Notes: generated from the sequence alone by a model not told the origin. A stretch of 64,000 nt of DNA from Glutamicibacter soli (GCF_003309065.1 NZ_POAF01000001.1:186001-250000); one strand, 5' to 3'; positions 53,368-62,260 are shown, counted from the stretch's first letter. A program made the numbers and translations.

Positions 53368-54129
53368 TCAGCCGGCGAATCCGGGCCAGTAGTGCGAGTC
53401 CGGCAGCGCGCGGGCCCCGAAGATGCCCTGCCCCACGCGCACCACTGTGGCGCCCTCGGCGATGGCCAGCTCGAAGTCGCCGCTCATGCCCATGGACAGT
53501 TCCGCGATCCGCTCGTCGGCCTCGCGCACGGTGTCACGCACGGCCCGCAGCTTCTGGAAGCAGCGGCGCACCGCCACCTGGTCGGTGGAGAAGATCGCCA
53601 GGGTCATCAGGCCCTTGACGTGCAGACGGTCGAAGGCCGGCAGCTGCTTGACGAAGCCGGGCGCCGCTTCCGGCGGCATGCCGAACTTGGATTCCTCGCC
53701 GGAGGTGTTCACCTGCACGAATACGTCCAGGGTGCGGTCCTCCAGCTCCAGGCGGCGCTGCAGCGCCTCGGCCTGGCGCAGGTTGTCCAGCGCCTGGAAC
53801 TCGTGGGCGAAGCGCGCCACGTACTTGGACTTGTTGGTCTGCAGGTGCCCGATCACCGAGTACTTCAGCTGCGGCAGGTCCGCCAGCTCCTCGGATTTCT
53901 GCAGCGCTTCCTGCACCTTGTTCTCCCCCAGCCAGTCCACCCCGGCGGCGATCGCCAGGCGCAGCCGCTCGGAGGGCACGGTCTTGGTGACCGGCAGCAG
54001 GCGCACGCTGCCCGGCGCGCGGCCCGCGGATGCTTCCGCGCGGGCGATCCGCTCCCGCACCGAGGCGAGGTTCGCGGCGAAGTCCGCCTGGGTCTGGGCG
54101 TGGGCTGCTGCGGAGGGGTGTTCACTCAT
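53368..54129 (-). CDS. YggS-family PLP homeostasis protein, copy 2
   Basis: This 253-residue paralogue of the gene at 50641 shares near-identical blocks: RLLPVTKT, AAGVDWLGENKVQEA, QVNTSGEESK, ELSMGMSGDFE and TVVRVGQGIFGAR. It differs mainly around residues 90-175. The start is ATG at 54129. Both copies keep the Lys and the phosphate-binding SMGMSxD segment, so neither looks inactivated. It is upstream of poxB by 119 bases in the same direction. Confidence 0.9.
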   Translation of the reverse strand: MSEHPSAAAHAQTQADFAANLASVRERIARAEASAGRAPGSVRLLPVTKTVPSERLRLAIAAGVDWLGENKVQEALQKSEELADLPQLKYSVIGHLQTNKSKYVARFAHEFQALDNLRQAEALQRRLELEDRTLDVFVQVNTSGEESKFGMPPEAAPGFVKQLPAFDRLHVKGLMTLAIFSTDQVAVRRCFQKLRAVRDTVREADERIAELSMGMSGDFELAIAEGATVVRVGQGIFGARALPDSHYWPGFAG

Positions 54130-54229
54130 GATTCCATCCTACGACCGCGTCCACGGTGCGCGGTTATGCTGGGTGCACAGAAGACATCCGCGCACCGGCC
54201 CGAATTCCGGCGCTGAACAGGAGCTCCCG

Positions 54230-54613
54230 ATGACCAGCATGCCCCCGGTCCCGCGCCGCATGGCCAACACCGCAGACCTCGCCGCCCAGGCGGACGGCCG
54301 CAACGGGGCGCTGTGGAAACTTGAACCGGGCCGGCGGGACCTGGACGCGAACGTGATCGCGCTGGCACCGGGAGCCGAGATCGGCGAGCACGTGGGCCCG
54401 GAGCTGGACGTGCTGCTGCACGTGGTCGCCGGCTCCGGCCTGCTGCACGGCGAGGGAACCACCGTGCAGCTGGGTGCCGGGGACATCATCTACCTGCCGG
54501 CCAGGGCCCGGCGACACTTCGTCGCCGGCGAGCAGGGGCTGTCCTACTTCTCTGTGCACCAGCGCAAGAAGACCGCCGGGCTGATGCCCGCGCACCGGCC
54601 CAGCGAGACCTAG
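54230..54613 (+). CDS. Small cupin-domain protein
   Basis: This 127-residue single cupin has motif 1 GAEIGEHVGPELDVLLHVVAG and motif 2 VQLGAGDIIYLPARARRHFVAG. One His/Glu set is present, so metal binding is plausible, but the usual two-His motif is incomplete. AGGAGCTCCCG precedes the ATG at 54230. Function unknown. Its TAG stop shares CTAG (54610-54613) with the convergent PLP enzyme gene. Confidence 0.84.
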   Translation: MTSMPPVPRRMANTADLAAQADGRNGALWKLEPGRRDLDANVIALAPGAEIGEHVGPELDVLLHVVAGSGLLHGEGTTVQLGAGDIIYLPARARRHFVAGEQGLSYFSVHQRKKTAGLMPAHRPSET

Positions 54614-55680
54614 TCCTCCCAGATCCCCTCGGCCAGGAAGCGCTCCAGTACCGCGGTGTGCGGGGCCAGGTCAAGGCCCTGGTCTGCCAGCCAGTCGTCG
54701 TTGTAATAGGTGTTGGCGTAGCGCTCGCCGGAGTCGCAGATCAGCGTGACGATGCTGCCGCGCTCACGGCGCTGGAGCATGCCGGCGATGATCTGGAATG
54801 CGGCGTAGAGGTTGGTGCCGGTGGAGCCGCCGGCGAAATAGCGGGTCTTGGCCCGCAGCAGGCGCATGGCGGCCAGCGAGCCGGCGTCGGGGACCTGGAT
54901 CATCTCGTCGATGACCCCGGGCACGAAGGACGGCTCGACGCTCGGGCGTCCGATGCCCTCGATCCGCGAGCCCACGCCGGTGGAGTAGCCCATGTTCCCG
55001 GTGCGCCAGCCCTCGTAGAAGGAGGAGCCTTCGGGGTCCGCCACGGCGACCTTCGTGTCGTGGCGCTTGTAGCGCACGAAGCGCCCGAAGGTCGCGCTGG
55101 TGCCGCCGGTGCCGGCACCCACCACGATCCAGCTCGGGATCGGGTAGCGCTCGGCGCTCATCTGCGCGAACACCGATTCGGCGATGTTGTTGTTGCCGCG
55201 CCAGTCGGTGGCCCGCTCGGCGAAGGTGAACTGGTCCAGGTAGTAGCCGCCGGGGCCGGCGGCCAGCTCGCGGGCCGCCGCGTCGACCTGCCCGGCCTGG
55301 TCCACCAGGTGGCAGCGCCCGCCGTAGAACTCGATGAGCTCGATCTTCTCGGTGCTCGTGGACTTAGGGACCACGGCGATGAATTCAAGTCCCAGCATGC
55401 GGGCGAAGTACGCTTCGGAGACTGCGGTGGAGCCGCTGGAGGCCTCCACCAGCGTGGTGCCCTCCTGGATCTTGCCGTTCACCAGGCCGTAGAGGATCAG
55501 CGACCGCGCCAGACGGTGCTTGAGCGATCCAGTGGGGTGCACCGATTCGTCCTTCAGGTACAGCTCGATCCCCCATTGCTTGGGCAGTTCGAAGCGGTGC
55601 AGATGCGTATCGGCGCTGCGGTTTGCATCGGCGTCAAGCAGGGAGATGGCCTCGCGGACCCACTGGGTTGATTGCGTCAT
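54610..55680 (-). CDS. cds1: PLP-dependent cysteine synthase-family protein (Cds1-like)
   Basis: This 356-residue fold-type II PLP enzyme has the Schiff-base Lys in TGSLKHRLARSL, the Asn/Ser loop EASSGSTAVSEAYFARMLG, GAGTGGTSATFGRFVRYKR and the late CDSGERYANTYYNDDW. This pattern is that of mycobacterial Cds1 (L-cysteine desulfhydrase, H2S producer) rather than CysK. The ATG at 55680 follows an in-frame TTG (55683). Activity assignment is by similarity only. Confidence 0.85.
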   Translation of the reverse strand: MTQSTQWVREAISLLDADANRSADTHLHRFELPKQWGIELYLKDESVHPTGSLKHRLARSLILYGLVNGKIQEGTTLVEASSGSTAVSEAYFARMLGLEFIAVVPKSTSTEKIELIEFYGGRCHLVDQAGQVDAAARELAAGPGGYYLDQFTFAERATDWRGNNNIAESVFAQMSAERYPIPSWIVVGAGTGGTSATFGRFVRYKRHDTKVAVADPEGSSFYEGWRTGNMGYSTGVGSRIEGIGRPSVEPSFVPGVIDEMIQVPDAGSLAAMRLLRAKTRYFAGGSTGTNLYAAFQIIAGMLQRRERGSIVTLICDSGERYANTYYNDDWLADQGLDLAPHTAVLERFLAEGIWED

Positions 55681-55775
55681 CAAACCAGCTTATCGCCACC
55701 TGTCGCGCCATCAGGCAATCTCCGCACAGCCGTGGTAGTTTCAGACTCGAGACGAAGTATCGGATAAGGGATGCC

Positions 55776-56609
55776 ATGGCCAAGGCCCGTCAAAATGCGA
55801 CACCACTAGTGTCTATCTGTTACGCACTGGTCGTTTTCGCGGCCTTGAACTGGGCGGTGTTCGGCACCGGAGCGATCCGCGGCTCGCATCTGGGCCAGAT
55901 CGCCGGCGGCTGGTTGGAAGCCGACGCCACGGTGATGGCGGTTCCGCTGGTGGCCCAGCTGCCCTGGTTCGCCCTGATGGCTGGCCTGGGCATCTATGCG
56001 GTGTGGCAATGCATGCCCACCGCCAGGCACACGGACCTGCACGGCAAGCTGCGCCCCTGGGTACTCGCGCTGGTCCTGCTTAATGCCCTGTGGCTGCAAT
56101 TGCTGCAGCGCGACCGGATGGGCTTCAGCCTGCTGTTCGCGCTGCTCATGCTCCTGGTGCTGACCCGGATCGCCTTGATGATCGACCGCACCACGCTGCG
56201 CAACAACATGGACCGCTGGATCACCCGGTCCAGCTTCGGCTTGTTCACCGGATGGCTGGTCATCATCGTGCTCGGCGAGGCGGCGGCTTGGCTGGCGGCC
56301 CTGGGAGTGGATTCGAACCGGCTGATGTTCAAGGGAATCGCGGCCCTGGTGCTGCTGCTGGTCAGCCTTGCCCTGTGCGCGCTGACCTTCAAGAAACCCA
56401 TCGGGCTCTACATGAACGCCGGGGCCCTGTGGGTCGTTTTCTGGATCACCATCGACCGCTACACGTGGCAGGCCTCCTCGCCCCTGTTCGCCGGGGTGGC
56501 GAGCGTCGCCACGCTGTTGCTGCTGCTGTGCCTTGCCAGCGCGGTGCGCACCCGGCTGCGTCGGCTGCGGGATCCCCAGGAGCCTGCGGACGGCGAGCCC
56601 GCCGCGTAA
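55776..56609 (+). CDS. Polytopic membrane protein, possibly long TspO/MBR-like type
   Basis: This 277-residue protein has about eight or nine helices, rich in Trp (LNWAVFGTGAIRG, NALWLQLLQRD, SSFGLFTGWLVIIVLGEAAAW). The repeated Trp-bearing helices and SFGLFTGW pattern recall the long TspO/MBR-related 'tryptophan-rich sensory' proteins, but this is from memory and not decisive. The C-terminus is charged (RTRLRRLRDPQEPADGEP). ATG at 55776 follows AAGGG. Confidence 0.75.
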   Translation: MAKARQNATPLVSICYALVVFAALNWAVFGTGAIRGSHLGQIAGGWLEADATVMAVPLVAQLPWFALMAGLGIYAVWQCMPTARHTDLHGKLRPWVLALVLLNALWLQLLQRDRMGFSLLFALLMLLVLTRIALMIDRTTLRNNMDRWITRSSFGLFTGWLVIIVLGEAAAWLAALGVDSNRLMFKGIAALVLLLVSLALCALTFKKPIGLYMNAGALWVVFWITIDRYTWQASSPLFAGVASVATLLLLLCLASAVRTRLRRLRDPQEPADGEPAA

Positions 56610-56745
56610 GCCGCGCCCGTGAAGTCTCTGGGAGTTCGCACTGAGCGCAACCAACGGTGCTTGAGCGCGTTATCGGTGCTGGCTAGGCTGGAGACGTGAA
56701 CGCACGGCGTCCCATCCACGGGCGCGGGCCAACCGAGAGGAAGTT

Positions 56746-57087
56746 ATGTCGAAGACCGCCAAGAATTTCAAAGAAGTAGAGAAGTCGCTGGCCAAGCTCG
56801 CCAAGTCCGCCAAGGAAGAGCTGCCGGACGAGTTGCGCGAAACCTGGAACAACGCGATTTCCGGCGTGAACGTCGAAGCGATCAGCCACGCCGGGGCGAA
56901 TCTGGTGGAGAACGTGACGGGCAAGTCCAAGGCGGCCAAGCGCACCCGCGCCTCGGTGGAGAATGCGGTGAAGAGCGCGCAGAAGTCGCTGGCTCCGAAG
57001 CAGAGCCACAAGGGCCGCAACTTCCTGATCATTTCGCTGATCGTTGCCGCGGTGGCCGCAGTGGTCCTGAAAAAGAAGACCGCCTAA
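56746..57087 (+). CDS. Lys-rich helical protein with C-terminal membrane anchor
   Basis: This 113-residue protein is highly charged (SLAKLAKSAKEELPDELRET, then GKSKAAKRTRASVENAVKSA) and ends in one hydrophobic helix (FLIISLIVAAVAAVVL) plus KKKTA. It is probably a coiled-coil, tail-anchored cytosolic protein. No known domain is recognised. GAGAGGAAG precedes the ATG by 5 bases. It is closed by the terminator at 57101. Confidence 0.75.
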   Translation: MSKTAKNFKEVEKSLAKLAKSAKEELPDELRETWNNAISGVNVEAISHAGANLVENVTGKSKAAKRTRASVENAVKSAQKSLAPKQSHKGRNFLIISLIVAAVAAVVLKKKTA

Positions 57088-57100
57088 GGCTTGAGATCCG

Positions 57101-57133
57101 AAGGGCATCCGGGGCATACCCGGATGCCCTTTT
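57101..57133 (+). terminator. Intrinsic terminator
   Basis: AAGGGCATCCGGG at 57101-57113 pairs with CCCGGATGCCCTT at 57119-57131, followed by TTGC. It ends the preceding small-protein gene. Confidence 0.88.
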
Positions 57134-57218
57134 GCATGCCTGCCATGTGGTCTGGGCCCCAGCAGCTCGTTCTTCGCCTCACAGAACGTTGCAGCAGGCC
57201 ACCGGGTGCCGCACAATG

Positions 57219-57238
57219 AAGTTACCAATCGGTAACTT
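57219..57238. promoter_or_regulatory. Perfect operator-like palindrome upstream of the hydroxyacyl-CoA dehydrogenase
   Basis: AAGTTACC-AATC-GGTAACTT is a perfect 8-base dyad with a 4-base spacer, 74 bases before the start at 57312. Such dyads bind TetR, HxlR or MarR-type repressors. No candidate regulator is adjacent, so the binder is unknown. Confidence 0.6.
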
Positions 57239-57311
57239 ACTGGTTGGCGGCACGGCGGCCGTTGCGCCGAAAACAATTGCCAGCTCCTGCCGGCGGAATC
57301 GGGGCAATCCC

Positions 57312-58163
57312 ATGATCCTCACCAACACCACAGTCCTGGGCACCGGCGTGCTGGGCGCGCAGATCATCTTCCAGACCGCCTATCACGGCCTGCCCGTCGT
57401 GGGATACGACATCACCGAACAGGCACTGGAGGCGGCAAACCACCGCCTGGATTCACTGGTGCAGACCTACGCGGACTACTTCGACGCAGGAGACCGCTCC
57501 AAGGCCCAGGCAGCGCGCGATTCCATCCGACTGTCCATGGACCTGGCCGATGCGGTCAAGGACGCAGACTTCGTCATCGAGGCCGTCCCGGAATCCCTCG
57601 ATATCAAACAGGGCACCTACGAGGCCCTAGCTGCCGTGGCGCCGGAGCGCACCGTGTTCGCCACCAACTCCTCCACCCTGCTCCCGTCGGCCATCGCACC
57701 GCACACCGGGCGCCCGGAGAAGTTCCTGGCCCTGCACTACGCCAACCACGTCTGGCAGAACAACACCGGCGAAATCATGGGCACCGCGCTCACCGGCAGC
57801 GAAGCCTATGAGGCCGTGGTCGACTTCGCCGAACGTACCGGTCTGGTGGCGATTCGCGTCCTCAAGGAGCAGCCGGGCTACCTGCTCAACTCCCTGCTGG
57901 TCCCGTTCCTCCAAGCCGCAAGCCACCTGCTGGTCAACGGCGTGGCCGACGCTCCGACCATCGACAAGACGTGGAAGCTGGGCACCGGCGCCCCGAAGGG
58001 ACCCTTCGAGATCTACGACATCGTGGGGCTGAACACCGCCTACAATATTTCCAGCATGGGTGACGAGACAAGCAAGAAGTTCGCCGCCCTGCTCAAGAGC
58101 GAGTACATCGAGAAGGGCAAGCTGGGCGCGGCGACCGGCGAGGGCTTCTACAAGTACAACTAG
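57312..58163 (+). CDS. 3-hydroxyacyl-CoA dehydrogenase family protein
   Basis: This 283-residue protein has an N-terminal NAD fold TVLGTGVLGAQIIFQTAYHG, then DFVIEAVPES and ATNSSTLLPSAIA. The catalytic His is in ALHYANHVWQNNTGEIM (HYxNP is usual, so NH replaces P here). The C-terminal dimer domain ends TGEGFYKY as in 3-hydroxybutyryl-CoA dehydrogenases. It probably acts on 3-hydroxyacyl-CoA or a related hydroxy acid. The ATG at 57312 was chosen because the extended frame upstream spans the operator palindrome. Confidence 0.87.
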   Translation: MILTNTTVLGTGVLGAQIIFQTAYHGLPVVGYDITEQALEAANHRLDSLVQTYADYFDAGDRSKAQAARDSIRLSMDLADAVKDADFVIEAVPESLDIKQGTYEALAAVAPERTVFATNSSTLLPSAIAPHTGRPEKFLALHYANHVWQNNTGEIMGTALTGSEAYEAVVDFAERTGLVAIRVLKEQPGYLLNSLLVPFLQAASHLLVNGVADAPTIDKTWKLGTGAPKGPFEIYDIVGLNTAYNISSMGDETSKKFAALLKSEYIEKGKLGAATGEGFYKYN

Positions 58164-58531
58164 CGGCGTGGCCAGCTGAACAGTTCGGGCGGCTGCGCCC
58201 CGTCATCAAGAAGCAGGTCGATTTCGATGCAGTCGCTGTCATAGTCCACCCCGCAGGCCAGCCTGGACAGCGAGCGCCAGACGCGGCGCACTGGCGTGTC
58301 ATCGGGGCGTGATGGGTGGATGGCCAGCTCGCGGATCGCCGCAACAGAACCGCTGACGGTCCTGGTCTTCGCGCCATGGACGGCGAACTGCTCGTGCTGA
58401 TCACACATGTAATAGGGATGTTCACCGCGAGTGACGTAGGCAAGCACCCACTCGACGCGCTAGCCGGGGCTCAGCATCCCGCCGCAACAGGCCTGCTCGG
58501 CAGGATCGAGGATCACGGTGATCTGCATCAT
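58160..58531 (-). pseudogene. Small conserved-looking gene interrupted by an in-frame TAG
   Basis: From ATG at 58531 the frame reads MMQITVILDPAEQACCGGML, then SPG, TAG (58460-58462) and, in the same frame, RVEWVLAYVTRGEHPYYM to a stop at 58160. The part after the TAG has 99 codons with a strong protein character (CGVDYDSDCIEIDLLLDDG). A CAG-to-TAG change would restore one protein of about 123 residues. Alternatively translation restarts at GTG 58447. TATACT lies 4 bases before the ATG, suggesting a leaderless message. No family recognised. Confidence 0.55.
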
Positions 58532-58558
58532 GCCAGTATAGAAGCATGCCACGCATGA

Positions 58559-58602
58559 AGCGGGGACCGCGGCGGCTGTCGGCAGCCACCGCGGTCCCCG
58601 CT
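58559..58602. terminator. Strong GC-rich hairpin after the surface-protein gene
   Basis: AGCGGGGACCGCGG at 58559-58572 pairs with CCGCGGTCCCCGCT at 58589-58602, with a further GGCT/AGCC pairing inside. On the minus strand the stem lies 11 bases beyond the stop at 58614 and is followed by TTCATGC. Confidence 0.72.
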
Positions 58603-58613
58603 ATTCTCGGTTG

Positions 58614-61202
58614 TCAGTGCCCGCGTGCATTGCCGCGTGCCTTCAGGGCCGCGGCCACGCCAACCCCAGCCAGGACCAAGCCCAGGGGCAGGAACCACAG
58701 GCTGCCCACCCCTGTCTGCGCCAGGTCATCCGTGGCTGGTTCCGCGGCCGAGGTTTCCCCGGCGTCCGGCGCGGCGGACTCGGCGCCGTCCGGCGCGCCC
58801 GCTGAGCCGTCACCCTTGCCCTCGCTGGTGGACGGAGTGCTCGACGGCGAGGTGCTCGGTGCAGCCGAATCGGTGGGAGTCGAGGATGCGGTGGGCGCCG
58901 CAGATTCGGTCGGAGCGGTACTCGCCGCAGGCGCCAAGGCGAAGGCTTCGGCCTCGGCCCCGAGGCTGGCGAAGACGGTTTCTCCGCTGGCATCCTTCAC
59001 CGCGTCGTTATCCGTCACCACGTAGACCTGGCCGTTGCCGGCGACAGCGAGGCCTTCAAGCTTTTCCTGGGTCCGGCCGTTGGTCCGCTCCAGCACCGGC
59101 AGGACGTCCACCGCCAGCTTCTTCTCCAGCAGGGGAACCGTGTCGTTCGGCGCGCTGGCCGAGGCTTCGGGCAGGGCGAACTGGTACACGGCCTTCAGCT
59201 TGGCGTTCTCGCCGATGCGCTTGTCGCGCTCGATCACCGCAAAACTGCCGTCCGAGAGCCGGGTGATCTCCGAGAGACCGTTCCAGCTCCCGTCGTCCCC
59301 GGCATCCTCCAGCTGGTAGCCATACCAGGAGAATTCGCCGCTGGCTGGGAGGTAGCGCCCGATGCGGACGAAGTCCTCGCCCCCCACCTCGCGCTGCAGG
59401 GCGAAGACCACTTCTTCTTCCTCCCCCGCGCCGAAGGCCGCAACTCCTTCCAGCCCCTGGCCCTTCAACGTCCCGACAATGTCCTGCGGCAGCTGCACCC
59501 GCTCGGCGACCGCGCCGTCGACATCGATGCGCACCAGCGTGTTGCCCGCGCCCTCGGCTCCCTCGCTGGCCGCCCAGAAGCCGCCCCCTGCACGGGCGGA
59601 GATGCCTTCCAGGTCCAATTTCGCCGGGGCGCCGTCCTCGGTCACCGGCAGGGAGTCCGTGACCAGCCCCTGGCCGGCATCGATGGTGTAGATCAGCGGT
59701 TCGTAGGCATTGTCACTGACCGCGAAAATCTGGTGCGCAGCCTCCGGGTCGGCGCTCAGCCCGCTGAGCGCTCCGAAGGGCACCGGAGCGGACGGATCGG
59801 AAGACAGCTGCGGGAACTGCGGCGTGGCGGCACCGAAACTGAACAGGGTCAGCGCCGAACGCACACCCTCGTCGGCCTCGTCGGTTTCCGAGGAGACGGC
59901 GAGCAGGTCGCGCCCCGGGATCGGAAGGATCCCTTCGGGACCATTGGTGGTGGGCAGCGTCTGTAGGTATTTCGGCTCGCGCGGGTCGCTCAGGTCGTAG
60001 ACCGCCACGAAATTTCCGCGTTCGGAGGCGACGAAGGCGTACTCGACACCCCGGTACTCATGCACGGCCAGGCCTTCGGGCTCGGTGCCCTTCTTGCCTG
60101 CGCGGCCTTCGGGGAACAACCCCTGGGACAGCGCAAGGCGCTCAAAACGGTTTCCGGCGTCCCACACCGGTTCGCCGGTGAGGGAATCGAAAATGGTGAA
60201 GCCGCGGCTGCCACCCTTCCAATCCCCCTCATTGGCGGTCGCAAGGTAGCGGTCCTGGATCCATCCGATGGCATCCGGTTCGCGGGGAACTCCCTGAAGC
60301 GAACCGCTGGGGTCGAGTTTTCCGTCGTCTTGCGTGTCGATGCCGGCCAGATCCACGGATCCGGCGCTGAACGCCTTGGTAATCTTTCCGCTCGGCAGGT
60401 CGATGAGGACAATGCCATTGTTTTCCTGGAGGGTTACCGCCACCTGGTTGCGGTCATTGATAGTGACATATTCGGGTTCCGGATCTTGCGGGGTATCAAG
60501 TCCGGCCTGGGCAAGCTGGTCGAGGGCTACCGGCTTTTCACGGGTGCCGCCGGCCAGCGGCACTTCGCGAAGCGTCCATTCGTCCGGGGCGCCGCCCAGC
60601 AGATCGAGGATGGCCACCGAACCGGCCGGAGTCTGCGGCAGTCCACCGTCCCCGGCATCTTCATCGCGTTCATTCTCGATGGCGATCGCCGCGTAGGATC
60701 CGTCGGCGGACAGGGCGATGGAGTCGGGCTGCCCGGACAGCTCGATGCTGTGCACCAGTTTGCGATCCGCGATGTGCACCACGTCCACGCGGCCCGACGG
60801 GTCGATGTAGCTCTTGGAGTTGTTGACGACCACGAACACGTACTCGCCGTAGGCGGCGACGCTGGTCGGCTCGTCCTCGGCGCTACCCAGCTGGTGCAGC
60901 GGCAGGGTTCCCAAGCCCGCTGGATTCGAGGCGTCCGAGATGTCGACGAAGCCGATCATGCGGGACAAGGCATCGGTATAGATCAGCGTCTGTCCGTCGG
61001 CTGAGACAGTGGAGATTTCCGCGGCGGTCTCAGCCGCGGCCCCCTCGGGGTGGTTCTGGTAAACCGGGTAGGTGGCGGTGCGTTCAAAATAGCTTCCGGT
61101 GTCCGCGCTGGCGGCTGCGGACAGTGTCAGCGGCACCAGACCGCCGGCCCCCAATGCCAGCGCGGCAATAATGCCTGCTGACCTCTTTGCGGTTCGATTC
61201 AC
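58614..61202 (-). CDS. Sortase-anchored beta-propeller/phytase-esterase-like surface protein
   Basis: This 862-residue exported protein has a Sec signal peptide at residues 1-33 (IIAALALGAGGLVPLTLSAA). A choice-of-anchor I/YncE-type propeller region covers about 40-490 (GKKGTEPEGLAVHEYRG, NFVAVYDLSDPREPKYLQ). An esterase-like-activity-of-phytase domain covers about 500-745 (LEGISARAGGGFWAASEG). A Pro/Ser/Thr/Ala-rich wall-spanning linker follows. The C-terminus has LAQTG at 827-831, a hydrophobic helix and a basic tail, the LAxTG signal of actinobacterial class E sortases. Ligand or substrate unknown; phosphate-ester hydrolysis is a guess from the domain name. Confidence 0.86.
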   Translation of the reverse strand: MNRTAKRSAGIIAALALGAGGLVPLTLSAAASADTGSYFERTATYPVYQNHPEGAAAETAAEISTVSADGQTLIYTDALSRMIGFVDISDASNPAGLGTLPLHQLGSAEDEPTSVAAYGEYVFVVVNNSKSYIDPSGRVDVVHIADRKLVHSIELSGQPDSIALSADGSYAAIAIENERDEDAGDGGLPQTPAGSVAILDLLGGAPDEWTLREVPLAGGTREKPVALDQLAQAGLDTPQDPEPEYVTINDRNQVAVTLQENNGIVLIDLPSGKITKAFSAGSVDLAGIDTQDDGKLDPSGSLQGVPREPDAIGWIQDRYLATANEGDWKGGSRGFTIFDSLTGEPVWDAGNRFERLALSQGLFPEGRAGKKGTEPEGLAVHEYRGVEYAFVASERGNFVAVYDLSDPREPKYLQTLPTTNGPEGILPIPGRDLLAVSSETDEADEGVRSALTLFSFGAATPQFPQLSSDPSAPVPFGALSGLSADPEAAHQIFAVSDNAYEPLIYTIDAGQGLVTDSLPVTEDGAPAKLDLEGISARAGGGFWAASEGAEGAGNTLVRIDVDGAVAERVQLPQDIVGTLKGQGLEGVAAFGAGEEEEVVFALQREVGGEDFVRIGRYLPASGEFSWYGYQLEDAGDDGSWNGLSEITRLSDGSFAVIERDKRIGENAKLKAVYQFALPEASASAPNDTVPLLEKKLAVDVLPVLERTNGRTQEKLEGLAVAGNGQVYVVTDNDAVKDASGETVFASLGAEAEAFALAPAASTAPTESAAPTASSTPTDSAAPSTSPSSTPSTSEGKGDGSAGAPDGAESAAPDAGETSAAEPATDDLAQTGVGSLWFLPLGLVLAGVGVAAALKARGNARGH

Positions 61203-61357
61203 GTGGGTAGTCCCCCCAAAAAATAGCTTGGTGTTTGCTCAAGATGGCCCCCCAAGAGTCGCAATCCTTTCCGACCGGCAGGTGAACACCGGGCGACGCG
61301 TAGTAGTCCACTCGTCGTCATTTTCGATGGGCCCACACTCCAGCAGACAGGCAGCCG

Positions 61358-62260
61358 CTAAGCCCAGGCCTTGAATGCGCCGGTTCGAGCCAACCGGTCT
61401 CCGAGGGGACCGATGATCGAAAAGGAATCCTGCCCAGCAATACCCTGCACCGTGTCCCGCTGGGTGATCGTGGTGCCGTCGGCCAGTTCGATGCTCATTT
61501 CAAGGACCAGGGAGGCGCCCTTTGCCCGCTGCTCCTCGCGGAGCCGTCCGGCGGCGACCGCCTCCACGATCCGCTCCACCTGCCTGATGGACGCTGTATC
61601 CGGCAGGAAGGTGAATTCGACACCTGCAATCTCCATCACCAGCTGCGCCGGGACGTCGGTGAAATCCAGTCGCCAGTGCACTTCGGCGGCTCCCCGGGCC
61701 CGGGGCAGCAACGAGGCCAGACCCGTGGCGTCGATCCACGCGTCGGCCAGGTGGCCGTAGCGCTGGGCCAGTTCCTCCGCGAGTTCACGCAATTGGACGG
61801 CTGCGTCACTGAGCTCGAATTGCGCACGGGCGACGCCTTCGCGCGCTCCCGGCTCCGCTGGGCATTCCAATTGCGGATCCCAGTCGCAGATCTCCGGCAT
61901 CTGCCCGGGGTCCTGCAGCTTCAGGGTGACATGGATCAGGTCGTGGTCGAAGTCAGTGCCCGCCGGAACGCTGGTGGTCGGGGTGATCCGGGCAGGCTCC
62001 CCGGTCGGCAGCAGCTGGACCGGATCGCCGATGGCCGGCTCGTAGCGGCGGTCGATGTAGTGGATCTCCTTCACCGTGCCGTGAACCGCCGCGACCGGCA
62101 CGCCGGAATCACTGAGCACGTCATGGTCGTTCAGTTCGTAGACCACGGTGCCATCCGGATGGCGCAGCCGGGCGATCTCCCACTGCACCTGCTGGCCCAC
62201 CTCGAAGCCCGGGTGGCAGCAGGCGTGAAGCGCCCCGTGGATTTCCAACTCGATCTGCAT
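61358..62260 (-). CDS. Conserved actinobacterial protein, DUF6578-like
   Basis: This 300-residue cytosolic protein starts MQIELEIHGALHACCHPGFEVGQQVQWEI, the first 20 residues carrying a CC pair. A beta-rich middle follows, then a helical region (ELSDAAVQLRELAEELAQRY). The last third (IEAVAAGRLREEQRAKGASL) resembles an elongated dimer helix. It reminds me of DUF6578 proteins, but this is from memory. The ATG at 62260 is 70 bases from the divergent ABC-F gene. A much longer open frame upstream is antisense to that gene. Confidence 0.68.
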   Translation of the reverse strand: MQIELEIHGALHACCHPGFEVGQQVQWEIARLRHPDGTVVYELNDHDVLSDSGVPVAAVHGTVKEIHYIDRRYEPAIGDPVQLLPTGEPARITPTTSVPAGTDFDHDLIHVTLKLQDPGQMPEICDWDPQLECPAEPGAREGVARAQFELSDAAVQLRELAEELAQRYGHLADAWIDATGLASLLPRARGAAEVHWRLDFTDVPAQLVMEIAGVEFTFLPDTASIRQVERIVEAVAAGRLREEQRAKGASLVLEMSIELADGTTITQRDTVQGIAGQDSFSIIGPLGDRLARTGAFKAWA

